Below are positions 13,803 through 22,453 of a stretch of 25,278 bases of DNA, one piece after another. The stretch spans positions 1 through 25,278 of the forward strand of contig CBFDCR010000073.1 in assembly GCA_965603365.1 (NCBI GenBank), read 5' to 3'. Source of the stretch: JAHELQ01 sp965603365 (lineage in GTDB: Bacteria > Acidobacteriota > Aminicenantia > UBA2199). Both the position numbers and the translations under genes were made by a program. The notes beneath the pieces are model-generated. The model was not told where the DNA came from, searched no databases, and worked only from the letters and a program-made list of their open reading frames with translations. Every line of letters begins with the position of its first letter. Position 1 is the first letter of the stretch.

Positions 13803-16115
13803 TCAGTAAGTGATGGAGTCTGAGGTCTCGTTGTTGAGGCCGGGATCGTAGGGGATGGTGGCGTGGGTCACGTTGTTAACGGTAATGGTGAAGGGGCCGC
13901 TGCATTTCACTTTGGCAGATGTGAACGTCACCGTGCCGTCGGAACCGGTGACACCGGAGGTGGTGCTGCTGTAGCAGCCGCTCCAGGTGACGGAGACGGT
14001 GGCGTCGGGAACGGGATTGCCGTTGGTATCCCTGATGGTGATGACTGCGGTGGCAGTGTAATTCCTGCCCGCCTTATTGAGGCTCATGGAGATGTCGTAG
14101 ACGTACATATAAAGGCTGCCCACGCTGATAATCTTGGTCACCTTACTGTTGGCGCCTTCGTTATCGGTTACCGTCAGGCTCACCGAGTAGCTTCCGGAGC
14201 TGGCATAGGTGTGGATGGGGTTCTGTACGGTGGAGGTGGTGCCGTCACCGAAATCCCACAGCCAGGAGACGATGGTGCCGTCGGGATCGTAACTCTGGTC
14301 GGTGAATGTCACGGTCAGGCCATCCACCGAATAGGTGAAGTCGGCCACCGGCGGCTGGTTGCCGGGGATCGGGCCGTTGGGGGTACCGGGGGTGCGCATT
14401 TGCACCGAGGGGTCGCCGAAGCAGACCCAGGTGTCGGCCATGCTCTCGCCGGCACTGCCGTTGATGTCGATCATCTTGAACAGGCCGTTGGCAAACATGC
14501 CGCCAAAGGTTCGCATCGATTTGGCCACCAGGAGGTCGGCCATCTCATCTTCGGCGTCCATGGGGGGAATCCAGGATTGGTTGATGGTGGAGCCGGCGTT
14601 GGCAACGGCACCGGTGGGAACGCCGTTATTGGTGGCCCGCTGCCATACTTCGGAGTAACAGGTGTAACTTCTGAAGTTACCGACCACGCAGGCCACAGAG
14701 ACGACGAATGGTAATATGTTGTCATTCACCAGGCCATTGACATCGGTGCTGGTATAGGACCACGATGAGGTATACCACGAATTGACTGTCCCGTGGCCGC
14801 AGTAAAAGATGGTGCCGGATCCGGCATTGATGAAGCTGGACATGAGTGCCGGGCTGCCGCCGCTCTGATGGCATTCGTGGGTGGTATAACCGTACCCTTC
14901 TAAATCATCCAGGATCAGGTTGATGTGTTGGTAGTCATATTCTCCGTTGTGTCCCGGCCCTTCGGAGGAACCCATGCCGATGGCGTGGCGGAAGAACTCT
15001 TCCGAAGAGAGCACGTCTCGTTCATAATGGATGGTACGGTCCACCTGGGTCTGCACATGGGCAGGGGTCTCGGCGGAGAAGCGGCCCACAAAGATGTCCA
15101 GGTAGTGGTCGCCGCCTACGATGTAACCGTAGTTGTTGTCCGAATCGCCGTAGGAGGTACTGGAGGTGGGTACCTGGGCGTGGTCGCCCACCAGCAATAA
15201 GTAAGTCAGACCGTTGGTGTTGTAATAGTTGATCACATAGTTTTTTAAGGCCGTGGAACTGCCGATGGTGGAATAGTCCACCAGGTCGACGGTGTAACCG
15301 ATGCTCTGCTTCCAGGAGACAAAATCGGACATATCGGCCATAAAACCGTTGTAACAGACAATCAGCATGTTGCCGATGGGATCGTTCAGCGGGGTATACT
15401 GAAGCTCCAATTCAGCGGTGCCGGCGTCTGCCTCCATCTTTTTGTAGTTGATAAAGTGCCTGGAATAGAGTTTTTTGAATTCCCGGTGTAATTTCTTGAA
15501 GTTGAGCGGCTTTTGGCGCTTGAATTCATTGTCCCCCTTACCGTCCTTCTGAGATACCCTTACCGTGACCTGGGTATACACCCGCAGGGTCTGGGTCACC
15601 GGGTTATACTGGAAGGGGTGGACCGCTACTGCCTGGCCGCGGAAATCCCGGGCGATGTAGGCCTTATTGAGTTCCACCACATTGGTGGGGTAAAAGGCGT
15701 TGGTCCGATACTCCGGGCCGTATTCGTAGGGGACATCGTCGGGATTGACGGTCCTCATCAGTACGCCTTTGGAAGGGGCGAGGTCGATGTTGTAAAGCTC
15801 GGTGTAGGCCGAGTCGATCACCTCTACACCGGTGGCGGCGGTATCGGGAATGATGATGGAGGCCGTCTGTTTCAGTAGAGCCGGCGCGCCTTTCTTGAGG
15901 ATCTTGCCGGTGTTGGGGGCCACCAGTTCCACTGCGGTACTGCTGAGGCCCCGAACACTTTTGAGATCGTAGGAGTCGATTTCAAATCTCAAAATCGTCT
16001 GGTTGGTATTGGCTGAGATCAGGGTTACGCCATTGACTTCGTTGTCTTTTTTGGCAAAGGTGAAGGTGACGCTGAAGATGAGCAGAAAAGTCATTAAAAA
16101 CTTAAGTTTCTTCAT
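13803..16115 (-). CDS. Secreted gingipain-type C25 cysteine peptidase with PKD domain
   Basis: 770 residues. Signal peptide at 1-21, a propeptide-like region (about 25-235) with the block AYIARDFRGQ..HPFQYNPVTQTLRVYT (152-181), then the C25 catalytic domain (about 245-575). The family dyad is visible as H441 in IFYCGHG and C476 in VVSVACVVGNF; LLLVGDHAQVP (306-316) and YLDIFVGRFSAE (338-349) are further C25 landmarks. A PKD domain follows (about 588-665, with WDFGDG at 620-625) and an Ig-like beta domain closes the protein (about 668-760). There is no LPXTG or visible type IX sorting domain. It is a paralogue of the next gene and likely degrades extracellular protein or peptides. AGGAGG lies 9 nt before the start. 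Confidence 0.93.
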   Translation of the reverse strand: MKKLKFLMTFLLIFSVTFTFAKKDNEVNGVTLISANTNQTILRFEIDSYDLKSVRGLSSTAVELVAPNTGKILKKGAPALLKQTASIIIPDTAATGVEVIDSAYTELYNIDLAPSKGVLMRTVNPDDVPYEYGPEYRTNAFYPTNVVELNKAYIARDFRGQAVAVHPFQYNPVTQTLRVYTQVTVRVSQKDGKGDNEFKRQKPLNFKKLHREFKKLYSRHFINYKKMEADAGTAELELQYTPLNDPIGNMLIVCYNGFMADMSDFVSWKQSIGYTVDLVDYSTIGSSTALKNYVINYYNTNGLTYLLLVGDHAQVPTSSTSYGDSDNNYGYIVGGDHYLDIFVGRFSAETPAHVQTQVDRTIHYERDVLSSEEFFRHAIGMGSSEGPGHNGEYDYQHINLILDDLEGYGYTTHECHQSGGSPALMSSFINAGSGTIFYCGHGTVNSWYTSSWSYTSTDVNGLVNDNILPFVVSVACVVGNFRSYTCYSEVWQRATNNGVPTGAVANAGSTINQSWIPPMDAEDEMADLLVAKSMRTFGGMFANGLFKMIDINGSAGESMADTWVCFGDPSVQMRTPGTPNGPIPGNQPPVADFTYSVDGLTVTFTDQSYDPDGTIVSWLWDFGDGTTSTVQNPIHTYASSGSYSVSLTVTDNEGANSKVTKIISVGSLYMYVYDISMSLNKAGRNYTATAVITIRDTNGNPVPDATVSVTWSGCYSSTTSGVTGSDGTVTFTSAKVKCSGPFTITVNNVTHATIPYDPGLNNETSDSITY

Positions 16116-16146
16116 TTTTAAATACCTCCTTTTTTTGTATTTAGTG

Positions 16147-16187
16147 AAAATAAGGGGCGACCCCTGGGGGCCGCCCCTATGTTTTTT
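16147..16187 (-). terminator. Hairpin between the two C25 peptidase genes
   Basis: Stem AGGGGCG/CGCCCCT (16153-16159 with 16172-16178) with a C/G-rich loop, T-rich on both sides (TTATTTT in the minus direction, GTTTTTT in the plus). It sits in the 78-nt gap, which has no obvious promoter for the downstream gene, so it may be an attenuating rather than a full terminator. Confidence 0.65.
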
Positions 16188-16193
16188 ACAAAT

Positions 16194-19100
16194 TTACTGA
16201 ATATTCACGGTGTAGTCTTCGACTTCTCCGTAGCTAAAGGTACCGCAGGAAGAGGCATAACCACCGTATCTCATGGATACCCTCATGCGGGTACTGCCGG
16301 TAATGGCAGAGGTGGGTACGGTGAAGCTGCCGGTTACGGTCGAACTACCGGATTTGCTGAAAACGGTTTCGCCGGAGTCGGCAAAATCGCCGTCCTTGTT
16401 GTAATCGATCCAGATTCTCCAGTATTCGGTGTAGGAAGAGCCGGTGAAACCGGGGATCAGGGAGACACTGACGGAACCGCCTTTAGTGACGTTGGTGGAG
16501 ATGGCGGTGAAGTTGGTGTAGCCGGAGGCACCGGAACTGTTGTTGATGGATCCCACCTGGACACGGGAGATGTATTCGTAATTCTGGCTGTTGCCCGAGG
16601 CGGTACAGTAGGTGACGGGGGCTTCGCTGACGCTGATATAATTGGTCTTGGTCTCGGTATCGCTGCCGGCCGAGTTGGCGGCGGTCAGGCTGACGTCGAA
16701 TGTGCCGGCGGTGTTGTAGGTGATGGTGGGATTCTGGCTGGAGCTGCCGGAGGGTGTACCACTCTCGAAGGACCAGGACCAGGAGGTGGGACCGTTGGAG
16801 GATTGATCGGTAAAGGTCACGCTCTGGCCTACCAGGATGCTGGTGCTGCTGGCGGTAAACTCGGCTACCGGCGGCTGAATCGTGCCTTCGGTGATATTGA
16901 CGGTATAGTCCTCGACCTCGCCGTAGGTGAAGGTTTCGCAGGGAGTGGGCGTGCCGCCGTATTTCATGGTTACCCTCATGCGGGTGCTGCCCAGAGTGGC
17001 GGAGGTGGATACGGTGAAGCTGCCGCTCACCACCGAGCTGCCCGAGCCGCTGAAGACCTCTTCACCGGTATCGTCGAAATCACCGTCCTTGTTGTAGTCG
17101 ATCCAGATCTTCCAGTATTCGTTGTAGGAACTGCTGGTAAAGCCCGGGGTCAGGGCCACACTCACGTTGGCACCCTTGGTCAGATCTACGCTGAGGGAGG
17201 TGAAGTCGGAGTAACCGGCGGCGCCGGAAGTATTGTTCAATGCTCCGACCTGGACACCGGCGATGTATTCGTAACTATAGTTGGTTCCGGAGGATGAGCA
17301 GTAATTGGTGGGCTGATCGGTGACATTGATGTAGTTGGTCTTGGTTTCCGTATCGCTGCCGTAGGCGTTGGCGGCGGTCAGGGAGACATCGAAGGTACCC
17401 ACGGAGTTGTAGGTGACGTTGGGATTCTGGGAGCTGCTGCCGGAGGGGGAGCCGCTCTCGAAAGACCAGGACCAGGAGGTGGGATTACCGGAAGAGGTGT
17501 CGGTGAAGTGCACCGTGCCGCCCACGCTGACGGTGGTGGTGTCGGCGGTGAAGTTGGCGGTGGGCGGGGTGGGGCCGGAGCTGGGACCGTTGGGGGTGCC
17601 GGGGGTGCGCAGTTGCACGGAAGAATCACCGAAACAGACCCAGGTGTCGGCCATGCTCTCGCCGCCGCTGCCGTTCAGATCGATCATCTTGAACATGCCG
17701 TTCACGAAGGTACCGCCAAATGTCCGCTTGGGCCCATTAGCGGATACCAGCAGGTCGGCCATCTCATCCTGGGCGTCCATGGGGGGTACCCATGATTGGT
17801 TAATGGTGGAACCGCAGTGGGCCACAGACCCGGTGGGATTGCCGTTGTTGGTTGCCCGCTGCCACGACTCGCAAAAACAGGTCTGGTTCTTGAAGTTCCC
17901 CACTACGCAGGCCACCGAATAGATAAAGGGCAGTTCGTACTCATTGGTGAGACCGTTGACATTGGAAACACAGAAAGTCCAGCCGCAGGACCAGCAGGTG
18001 TCACTGCCGTGACCGCAGTAAAACATCGTACCGGCACCGTTGTTGATCAGGTTGGTCAGGTTGGTGGTGCTGCCGCCGCTCTGGTGGTTGGTGTGGGTGG
18101 TGTAGCCGTAGCCGCTTAAATCGGACAGGATGTTGTTGATGTGCTGATAGTCGTACTCACTGTTATGGCCGGGCCCTTCCGAAGAGCCCATGCCGATGGC
18201 GTGTTTGAACCAGGAAGCGGACGAGGATAAATCCCTTTCATAATATAAGGTACGATCCACCTGGGTGGTCACATGGGTGGCGGTTTCAGCCGAGAAGCGG
18301 CCCACGAAGATGTCCAGGTAGTGGTCGCTGCCCACGATGTAGCCGTAGTTGTTGTCCGAATCACCGGCCGATGTACTGGAGGTGGGTACCTGGGCATGGT
18401 CGCCCACCAGCAAGAGGTTGGTCAATCCATTGCTGTTGTAATAATTGGCCACGTAGGTCTTGAGTGCCGAGGAACTGCCGATGGTGGAATAGTTGACCAG
18501 GTCTACCGTATAACCGATGCTCTGCTTCCAGGACACGAAATCGGCCATTTCATCCAGGAAGCTGCTGTAACAGACGATCAGCATGGTGCCGATGGGATCG
18601 TCCAGCGGGGTGTACTGAAGCTCAAATTCAGCGGTGCTGGCCTCTTTCTCCATCTTTTTGTAGTTGAGAAAATGCCGGGCATAGACGTTCTTGAATTCCC
18701 GGTTCAATTTCTTAAAGTTGAGCGGTTTTTTACGGTCGAACTCGTTGTCTCCTTTACCGCCCTTCTTGGAGATCTTTACCGTCATCTCGGTATAGACCCT
18801 TAAAATGCTGGTGACCGGGTTGTACTGGAAGGGGTAGAGAATCACGCCCTGGCCCCTGAAGTCACGGGCAATGTAGGCCTCGTTCAGTTCAGCCAATGTC
18901 CCGGGAAAGAAGGCATCCTGTTTGTACTCTTTGCCGTAGACATAGGGTACATCCTCGGGATTCTTCGTCCTGGGTAAATTTCCCTTGGAAGGGGCGACTT
19001 TGACGTGATCCAGATCAACGAACTTGGCATCGATGACCTCGACCCTCATGTTCCCCTTGTCGGGAATAATCACCGCTTCTGACAGTTTCGCCAGGTCGGG

Positions 19101-19325
19101 GGCTCCCTTTTGCAGGATTCTGCCGCCGTGAAGCGCCTTTACGATAACTTCCTCACCATTTGGGGTCTGAACCCTTTCAAAATCGTAAGCGTCCACATTG
19201 AGCTTAATGACGATCTTGTTGGCTGAAGAAGAAACAAGTTCTCCCTTGTTGGCCTTCTTGGCCCCAAGGAAGACGGTTAAACTGAGTGTGAGCAAGAAAA
19301 CCCACAAAAACTTGGATTTTTGCAT
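16194..19325 (-). CDS. Secreted gingipain-type C25 cysteine peptidase with two PKD-GEVED modules
   Basis: 1043 residues. Signal peptide (1-22), propeptide-like region (about 25-235), C25 catalytic domain (about 245-575) with H439 in MFYCGHG and C473 in IYSVACVVGNF. The C-terminal half is a duplicated module: PKD (about 588-669) plus GEVED domain (671-812, ending GEVEDYTVNI), then PKD (817-900) plus GEVED (903-1043, ending GEVEDYTVNI). Each GEVED domain contains YW+IWIDYNKDGDF, a Ca2+-loop-like sequence. PKD and GEVED domains are usual on secreted enzymes and probably bind substrate or surface. Near-identical blocks with the neighbouring peptidase gene show tandem gene duplication. AGGAGG lies 6 nt before the ATG. 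No cell-wall anchor or type IX sorting signal is evident. Confidence 0.93.
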   Translation of the reverse strand: MQKSKFLWVFLLTLSLTVFLGAKKANKGELVSSSANKIVIKLNVDAYDFERVQTPNGEEVIVKALHGGRILQKGAPDLAKLSEAVIIPDKGNMRVEVIDAKFVDLDHVKVAPSKGNLPRTKNPEDVPYVYGKEYKQDAFFPGTLAELNEAYIARDFRGQGVILYPFQYNPVTSILRVYTEMTVKISKKGGKGDNEFDRKKPLNFKKLNREFKNVYARHFLNYKKMEKEASTAEFELQYTPLDDPIGTMLIVCYSSFLDEMADFVSWKQSIGYTVDLVNYSTIGSSSALKTYVANYYNSNGLTNLLLVGDHAQVPTSSTSAGDSDNNYGYIVGSDHYLDIFVGRFSAETATHVTTQVDRTLYYERDLSSSASWFKHAIGMGSSEGPGHNSEYDYQHINNILSDLSGYGYTTHTNHQSGGSTTNLTNLINNGAGTMFYCGHGSDTCWSCGWTFCVSNVNGLTNEYELPFIYSVACVVGNFKNQTCFCESWQRATNNGNPTGSVAHCGSTINQSWVPPMDAQDEMADLLVSANGPKRTFGGTFVNGMFKMIDLNGSGGESMADTWVCFGDSSVQLRTPGTPNGPSSGPTPPTANFTADTTTVSVGGTVHFTDTSSGNPTSWSWSFESGSPSGSSSQNPNVTYNSVGTFDVSLTAANAYGSDTETKTNYINVTDQPTNYCSSSGTNYSYEYIAGVQVGALNNTSGAAGYSDFTSLSVDLTKGANVSVALTPGFTSSSYNEYWKIWIDYNKDGDFDDTGEEVFSGSGSSVVSGSFTVSTSATLGSTRMRVTMKYGGTPTPCETFTYGEVEDYTVNITEGTIQPPVAEFTASSTSILVGQSVTFTDQSSNGPTSWSWSFESGTPSGSSSQNPTITYNTAGTFDVSLTAANSAGSDTETKTNYISVSEAPVTYCTASGNSQNYEYISRVQVGSINNSSGASGYTNFTAISTNVTKGGSVSVSLIPGFTGSSYTEYWRIWIDYNKDGDFADSGETVFSKSGSSTVTGSFTVPTSAITGSTRMRVSMRYGGYASSCGTFSYGEVEDYTVNIQ

Positions 19326-19672
19326 TTAATCCTCCTTTTATTTTATAGATTTTTAGGTTCCTTTAAACGGCTTTTTCTCAGCCTTCTTATATTGATTTGC
19401 CGGTTTCACCTTCATAGGTACTCTTAGTCAGACAGATAGCTACTCAATCTATATGTAAGCATCCAGATCTGCTTTCATTTATGCTAAGCTACTCGAAAAA
19501 ACCTTACTACCTATTGAAGCATTTGTCAATACATCAAAAGTTGTATATTTGGTATGAAAAAAAACGCAAAGATTTATACAACCAAAGTATGACAAAGGTA
19601 AAAACTCTATGCTTCCGGCTTTTTTTACACAAATTTCAAATATTTTTATCTTCCGAACAGAGTTTAATAAAT
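19326..19672. other. Divergent intergenic region without a supported gene
   Basis: About 350 AT-rich bases between the peptidase gene (minus) and the symporter promoter (plus). It must hold the promoter of the large peptidase gene, but I find no clear hexamer pair. A 74-codon plus-strand frame here lacks a ribosome site and runs through the symporter promoter, so I do not call it. Confidence 0.6.
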
Positions 19673-19701
19673 TTGATTCATTCGGGCGGATTGGTTATAA
19701 T
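19673..19701 (+). promoter_or_regulatory. Promoter of the symporter gene
   Basis: TTGATT (19673-19678), 17 nt, perfect TATAAT (19696-19701), about 55 nt before the start codon. Confidence 0.7.
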
Positions 19702-19755
19702 CTAAGCTTCAAGTATTTCGCCATTGTTGGGAATTTCCCTTGAAGCGGAGGAACC

Positions 19756-21021
19756 ATGAAATTGAAACTGAAATTGCACTGGCAAATTTTGATCGCCATG
19801 GTTGTCGGGGTCATCGTGGGGGTTATTTTTCAGCAGGTGTACGACGGTCAACCATCGGGCTGGTTGTTCAGCCTTGTCAGCGCTCTGGGCACCATCTTTA
19901 TCCGCTTACTGCGGATGGTCATCGTACCCTTGATTTTTACCTCCATCGTCAGCGGCGTATCCAGTATCGGCGAAGGTAAGAACATCGGCCGCCTGGGCCT
20001 GAAAACATTTTTATATTATATCACCACCAGTCTGTGTGCCATATTGGTGGGTTTGACGTTGACCAATCTGATCCAGCCGGGAGTCGGGGCAGACATTCCG
20101 GTGGCCGGTGATTTCAATCCCCAGGACTTGCAGTCGCCGGGTTCTCCTGCCGAGATCCTGATCCGAATGATTCCCTTGAATCCGATCAAGGCGGCCTCCG
20201 GCGGCGATATGCTGGGTATTATTTTCTTCTCGATTTTCCTGGGGGTGGTCATCACCAGGCTGGAGCCCAAAAGCCAGAAGTTTTTAAAGAATCTCTTCAA
20301 TTCCGGCTTTGAACTGATGATGAAAGTGACAGAATATGTCATCAAATTGGTGCCCCTTGGAGTTTTTGGATTGATTGTGAAAGCCACTTCGGCCACCGGT
20401 TTCGGATTATTCGAAACTGTGGGCAAGTATATGTTAACCGTCGCCACCGGTTTGTCTATCCATATGCTGGTGACCCTCCCGCTTATATTTTATCTATTTA
20501 CCAGAATCAATCCGGTCTACCATTTCAGGGCCATGGCCTCGGCTTTGATCACGGCATTTTCCACCAGTTCTTCCAACGCCACCTTACCGCTCACCATGAC
20601 CAATGTGGAGAAAAATGCCGGGGTATCCAACAAGATTTCCAGCTTTGTCCTGCCCATGGGGGCCACCGTCAATATGGACGGCACCGCGCTGTACGAATGT
20701 GCCGGTGTTATTTTTATCAGCCAGGTGTTGGGGCTTCATCTCAGTTTATCGCAGCAGTTTGTGGTGGTGCTGACGGCGCTTCTCGCCTCCATCGGTGCCG
20801 CCGGTATTCCCAGCGCCGGCCTGGTGGTGATATTTATCGTAACCCAGGCGGTGGGCTTCCGGGATGTCGATGTGGCCGTGATTATCGGTACCATGCTGGC
20901 AGTGGATCGCCCCCTGGATATGTTCAGGACCATGATCAATGTACTAAGCGACAGTGTGGGCACGGTGGTCATTGCCAAAAGCGAAGGGGAAAAAAATCTT
21001 TATCCGGATTTCCGGCGCTAA
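19756..21021 (+). CDS. Dicarboxylate/amino acid:cation symporter (DAACS, GltP/DctA family)
   Basis: 421 residues, typical family length, with the usual eight membrane helices and two re-entrant hairpins. Diagnostic blocks are the serine-rich hairpin TAFSTSSSNATLPLTM (about 271-286), the GATVNMDGTALYE motif on helix 7 (about 306-318) and the second hairpin with AAGIPSAGLVVI (about 349-360), followed by DRPLDMFRTMINVLSDS on helix 8, where the conserved Asp/Asn bind substrate and Na+. It should import glutamate, aspartate or C4-dicarboxylates with Na+ or H+. AAGCGGAGG lies just before the start. A gene importing amino acids is consistent with the extracellular peptidases next door, but promoters and strands differ, so a shared regulon is only a suggestion. 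Confidence 0.95.
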   Translation: MKLKLKLHWQILIAMVVGVIVGVIFQQVYDGQPSGWLFSLVSALGTIFIRLLRMVIVPLIFTSIVSGVSSIGEGKNIGRLGLKTFLYYITTSLCAILVGLTLTNLIQPGVGADIPVAGDFNPQDLQSPGSPAEILIRMIPLNPIKAASGGDMLGIIFFSIFLGVVITRLEPKSQKFLKNLFNSGFELMMKVTEYVIKLVPLGVFGLIVKATSATGFGLFETVGKYMLTVATGLSIHMLVTLPLIFYLFTRINPVYHFRAMASALITAFSTSSSNATLPLTMTNVEKNAGVSNKISSFVLPMGATVNMDGTALYECAGVIFISQVLGLHLSLSQQFVVVLTALLASIGAAGIPSAGLVVIFIVTQAVGFRDVDVAVIIGTMLAVDRPLDMFRTMINVLSDSVGTVVIAKSEGEKNLYPDFRR

Positions 21022-21038
21022 CCTGAATGCTCCCGTTT

Positions 21039-21067
21039 TTGGGAAATATCTCGAAATATGTTATAAT
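21039..21067 (+). promoter_or_regulatory. Promoter of fabD
   Basis: TTGGGA (21039-21044), 17 nt, perfect TATAAT (21062-21067), 22 nt before the start codon. It makes fabD independent of the symporter gene. Confidence 0.65.
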
Positions 21068-21089
21068 CGAAACTTCACAAGGAGAATCA

Positions 21090-22007
21090 ATGGATAATTA
21101 TGCATTCCTGTTTCCAGGGCAGGGATCCCAGGCCGTGGAAATGGGGAAAGATTTATTTGAAAAAACAGAGTTTGGGAGAAAGACGTTTCAACTGGCGGAC
21201 GAAATTTTGGGGTATCGGCTTTCGAAAATCTGTTTTGAAGGACCTGAAGAGGAACTCAAGTTGACTCACAATGGACAGCCGGCATTACTGGCCGTATCTT
21301 ACATCCTGTTCAACTTGCTGGGAAAGGCACCTGTAATCGCCGCTGGCCACAGCCTGGGGGAATATTCGGCCCTGTTGTGTGCCGGGGCCTTTCGGTTCGA
21401 AGACGCGGTGCTGCTGGTGCACAAGCGGGGTAAGTATATGCAAGAGGCGGTCCCGGTCGGCCGGGGGGCAATGGCAGCCATCATGGGCGGCGATATCGAC
21501 GAGATCAAGCAGGTGGTTTCCGGGGTACAGGGAAGTGTGAATGTGGCCAACTTCAACAGTTCGAGCCAGGTGGTGATTTCCGGCGACCGGCAGGCGGTGG
21601 AGGCGGCGGTAGAAGAGATTCAGGCCAAAAAGGTGAAATTTTTACCGGTTTCCGCCCCCTTTCATTCGGAACTCATGCTGCCGGCAGAAGAAAAGCTGTC
21701 CAAGGATCTGGATCAAATCGAGTTTAAAGACTTAAAGTTTCCGGTGGTGAACAATATTGCGGTGGCGGAAATGACGAAGGCAGAAGAGGCACGGGAGTCA
21801 CTCAGGAAACAGGTCACCCGTCCGGTTTATTGGCACGACACGATGGTAAAGCTCCTGGAAGAAAAAGGTATTCTGAATTTTGCCGAAGTGGGCACCGGCA
21901 AGGTACTGACGAATATTGTAAAGAGAACGGCCCGGGAACTTCAGCGGGAGGTTACCATCGTCAACATTCGCAACCTGGAAGAGGTCCATCAGGTAACGAT
22001 GAACTGA
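21090..22007 (+). CDS. fabD: Malonyl-CoA:ACP transacylase
   Basis: 305 residues from the ATG at 21090, which has AAGGAG 7 nt upstream and yields the normal N-terminus (MDNYAFLFPGQGSQ); the open frame begins at 21027, but that extension would include the promoter. The GQGSQ oxyanion-hole motif is at 10-14, the nucleophile is S88 in GHSLGEYSAL, R113 binds the malonyl carboxylate, H192 (APFHSELM) is the catalytic base, and Q241 matches the conserved Gln of E. coli FabD. It loads malonyl groups onto acyl carrier protein for fatty-acid synthesis. The gene stands alone; no other fab gene is in the window. Confidence 0.97.
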   Translation: MDNYAFLFPGQGSQAVEMGKDLFEKTEFGRKTFQLADEILGYRLSKICFEGPEEELKLTHNGQPALLAVSYILFNLLGKAPVIAAGHSLGEYSALLCAGAFRFEDAVLLVHKRGKYMQEAVPVGRGAMAAIMGGDIDEIKQVVSGVQGSVNVANFNSSSQVVISGDRQAVEAAVEEIQAKKVKFLPVSAPFHSELMLPAEEKLSKDLDQIEFKDLKFPVVNNIAVAEMTKAEEARESLRKQVTRPVYWHDTMVKLLEEKGILNFAEVGTGKVLTNIVKRTARELQREVTIVNIRNLEEVHQVTMN

Positions 22008-22065
22008 TCCTCTTCTCCCTCTGTTTTAAGCCGGATGATTGAGAATTGGAGGCAAAAAAGCGGTT

Positions 22066-22088
22066 AAAAAGCGTAAGTCAGGTTTACG
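22066..22088 (-). terminator. Weak terminator after the cold-shock gene
   Basis: A five-base stem CGTAA/TTACG with a 7-nt loop overlaps the stop codon and is followed on the minus strand by CTTTTT and, 7 nt on, a second T-run. Confidence 0.35.
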
Positions 22089-22290
22089 ATTCTTCTATTC
22101 TGACATTGGCAGCCTGAACCCCTCTGGGACCTTCGATGATCTCAAAGGTGACCTCTTGACCCTGATTTAAGCTTTTGAATCCCTGGGCGACTATGTGGCT
22201 AAAATGGACAAATATGTCTTTACCGTCTTCGCCCTGAATAAACCCATAGCCCTTTTTTGCGTCAAACCATTTTACTGTTCCTTTAAGCAT
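22084..22290 (-). CDS. Cold-shock protein (CspA family)
   Basis: 68 residues, a complete single cold-shock domain: GTVKWFDAKKGYGFI with RNP1 at 13-18 (KGYGFI) and RNP2 at 25-30 (DIFVHF), then the GQEVTFEIIEGPRGVQAANV end. Such proteins bind single-stranded nucleic acids and act as RNA chaperones in cold or stress. GAGGA precedes the ATG. A promoter about 50 nt upstream gives a 40-60-nt AT-rich leader, which could be thermosensitive, as in other csp genes. It is convergent with fabD. Confidence 0.96.
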   Translation of the reverse strand: MLKGTVKWFDAKKGYGFIQGEDGKDIFVHFSHIVAQGFKSLNQGQEVTFEIIEGPRGVQAANVRIEES

Positions 22291-22337
22291 GGATGTTCCT
22301 CAAAAAATTTTAAATACAAATTATATACTAAGAAGAA

Positions 22338-22367
22338 ATAATAAACTAAGAACGCACAGAAAGTCAA
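22338..22367 (-). promoter_or_regulatory. Promoter of the cold-shock gene
   Basis: On the minus strand TTGACT (22362-22367), 18 nt, TATTAT (22338-22343): five of six matches each. A second TATAAT follows about 12 nt downstream, so there may be two start sites. Confidence 0.5.
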
Positions 22368-22397
22368 GTTTTTCTTGCCGAATTTATATTAAAGAAT

Positions 22398-22426
22398 TTG
22401 AAGAATTTAATCCCTTGTGATATATT
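22398..22426 (+). promoter_or_regulatory. Promoter of the DUF362 gene
   Basis: TTGAAG (22398-22403), 17 nt, TATATT (22421-22426), 28 nt before the start codon. It is divergent from the cold-shock promoter; the two -35 regions are about 30 bp apart. Confidence 0.5.
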
Positions 22427-22453
22427 CTATGATGGACAGTTAGGAGTTAGAAA

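Noticed and set aside
13863..14714. 283-codon plus-strand frame opposite the first C25 gene
   Set aside because: Same reason: low-complexity antisense frame in a GC-rich gene.
16179..17297. 372-codon plus-strand frame opposite the large C25 peptidase gene
   Set aside because: It is the complement of the repeat-rich PKD/GEVED coding region, is dominated by Gly/Val/Ala, has no ribosome site and no recognisable domain.
19481..19705. 74-codon plus-strand frame before the symporter
   Set aside because: No ribosome site, no similarity, and it overlaps the symporter promoter.
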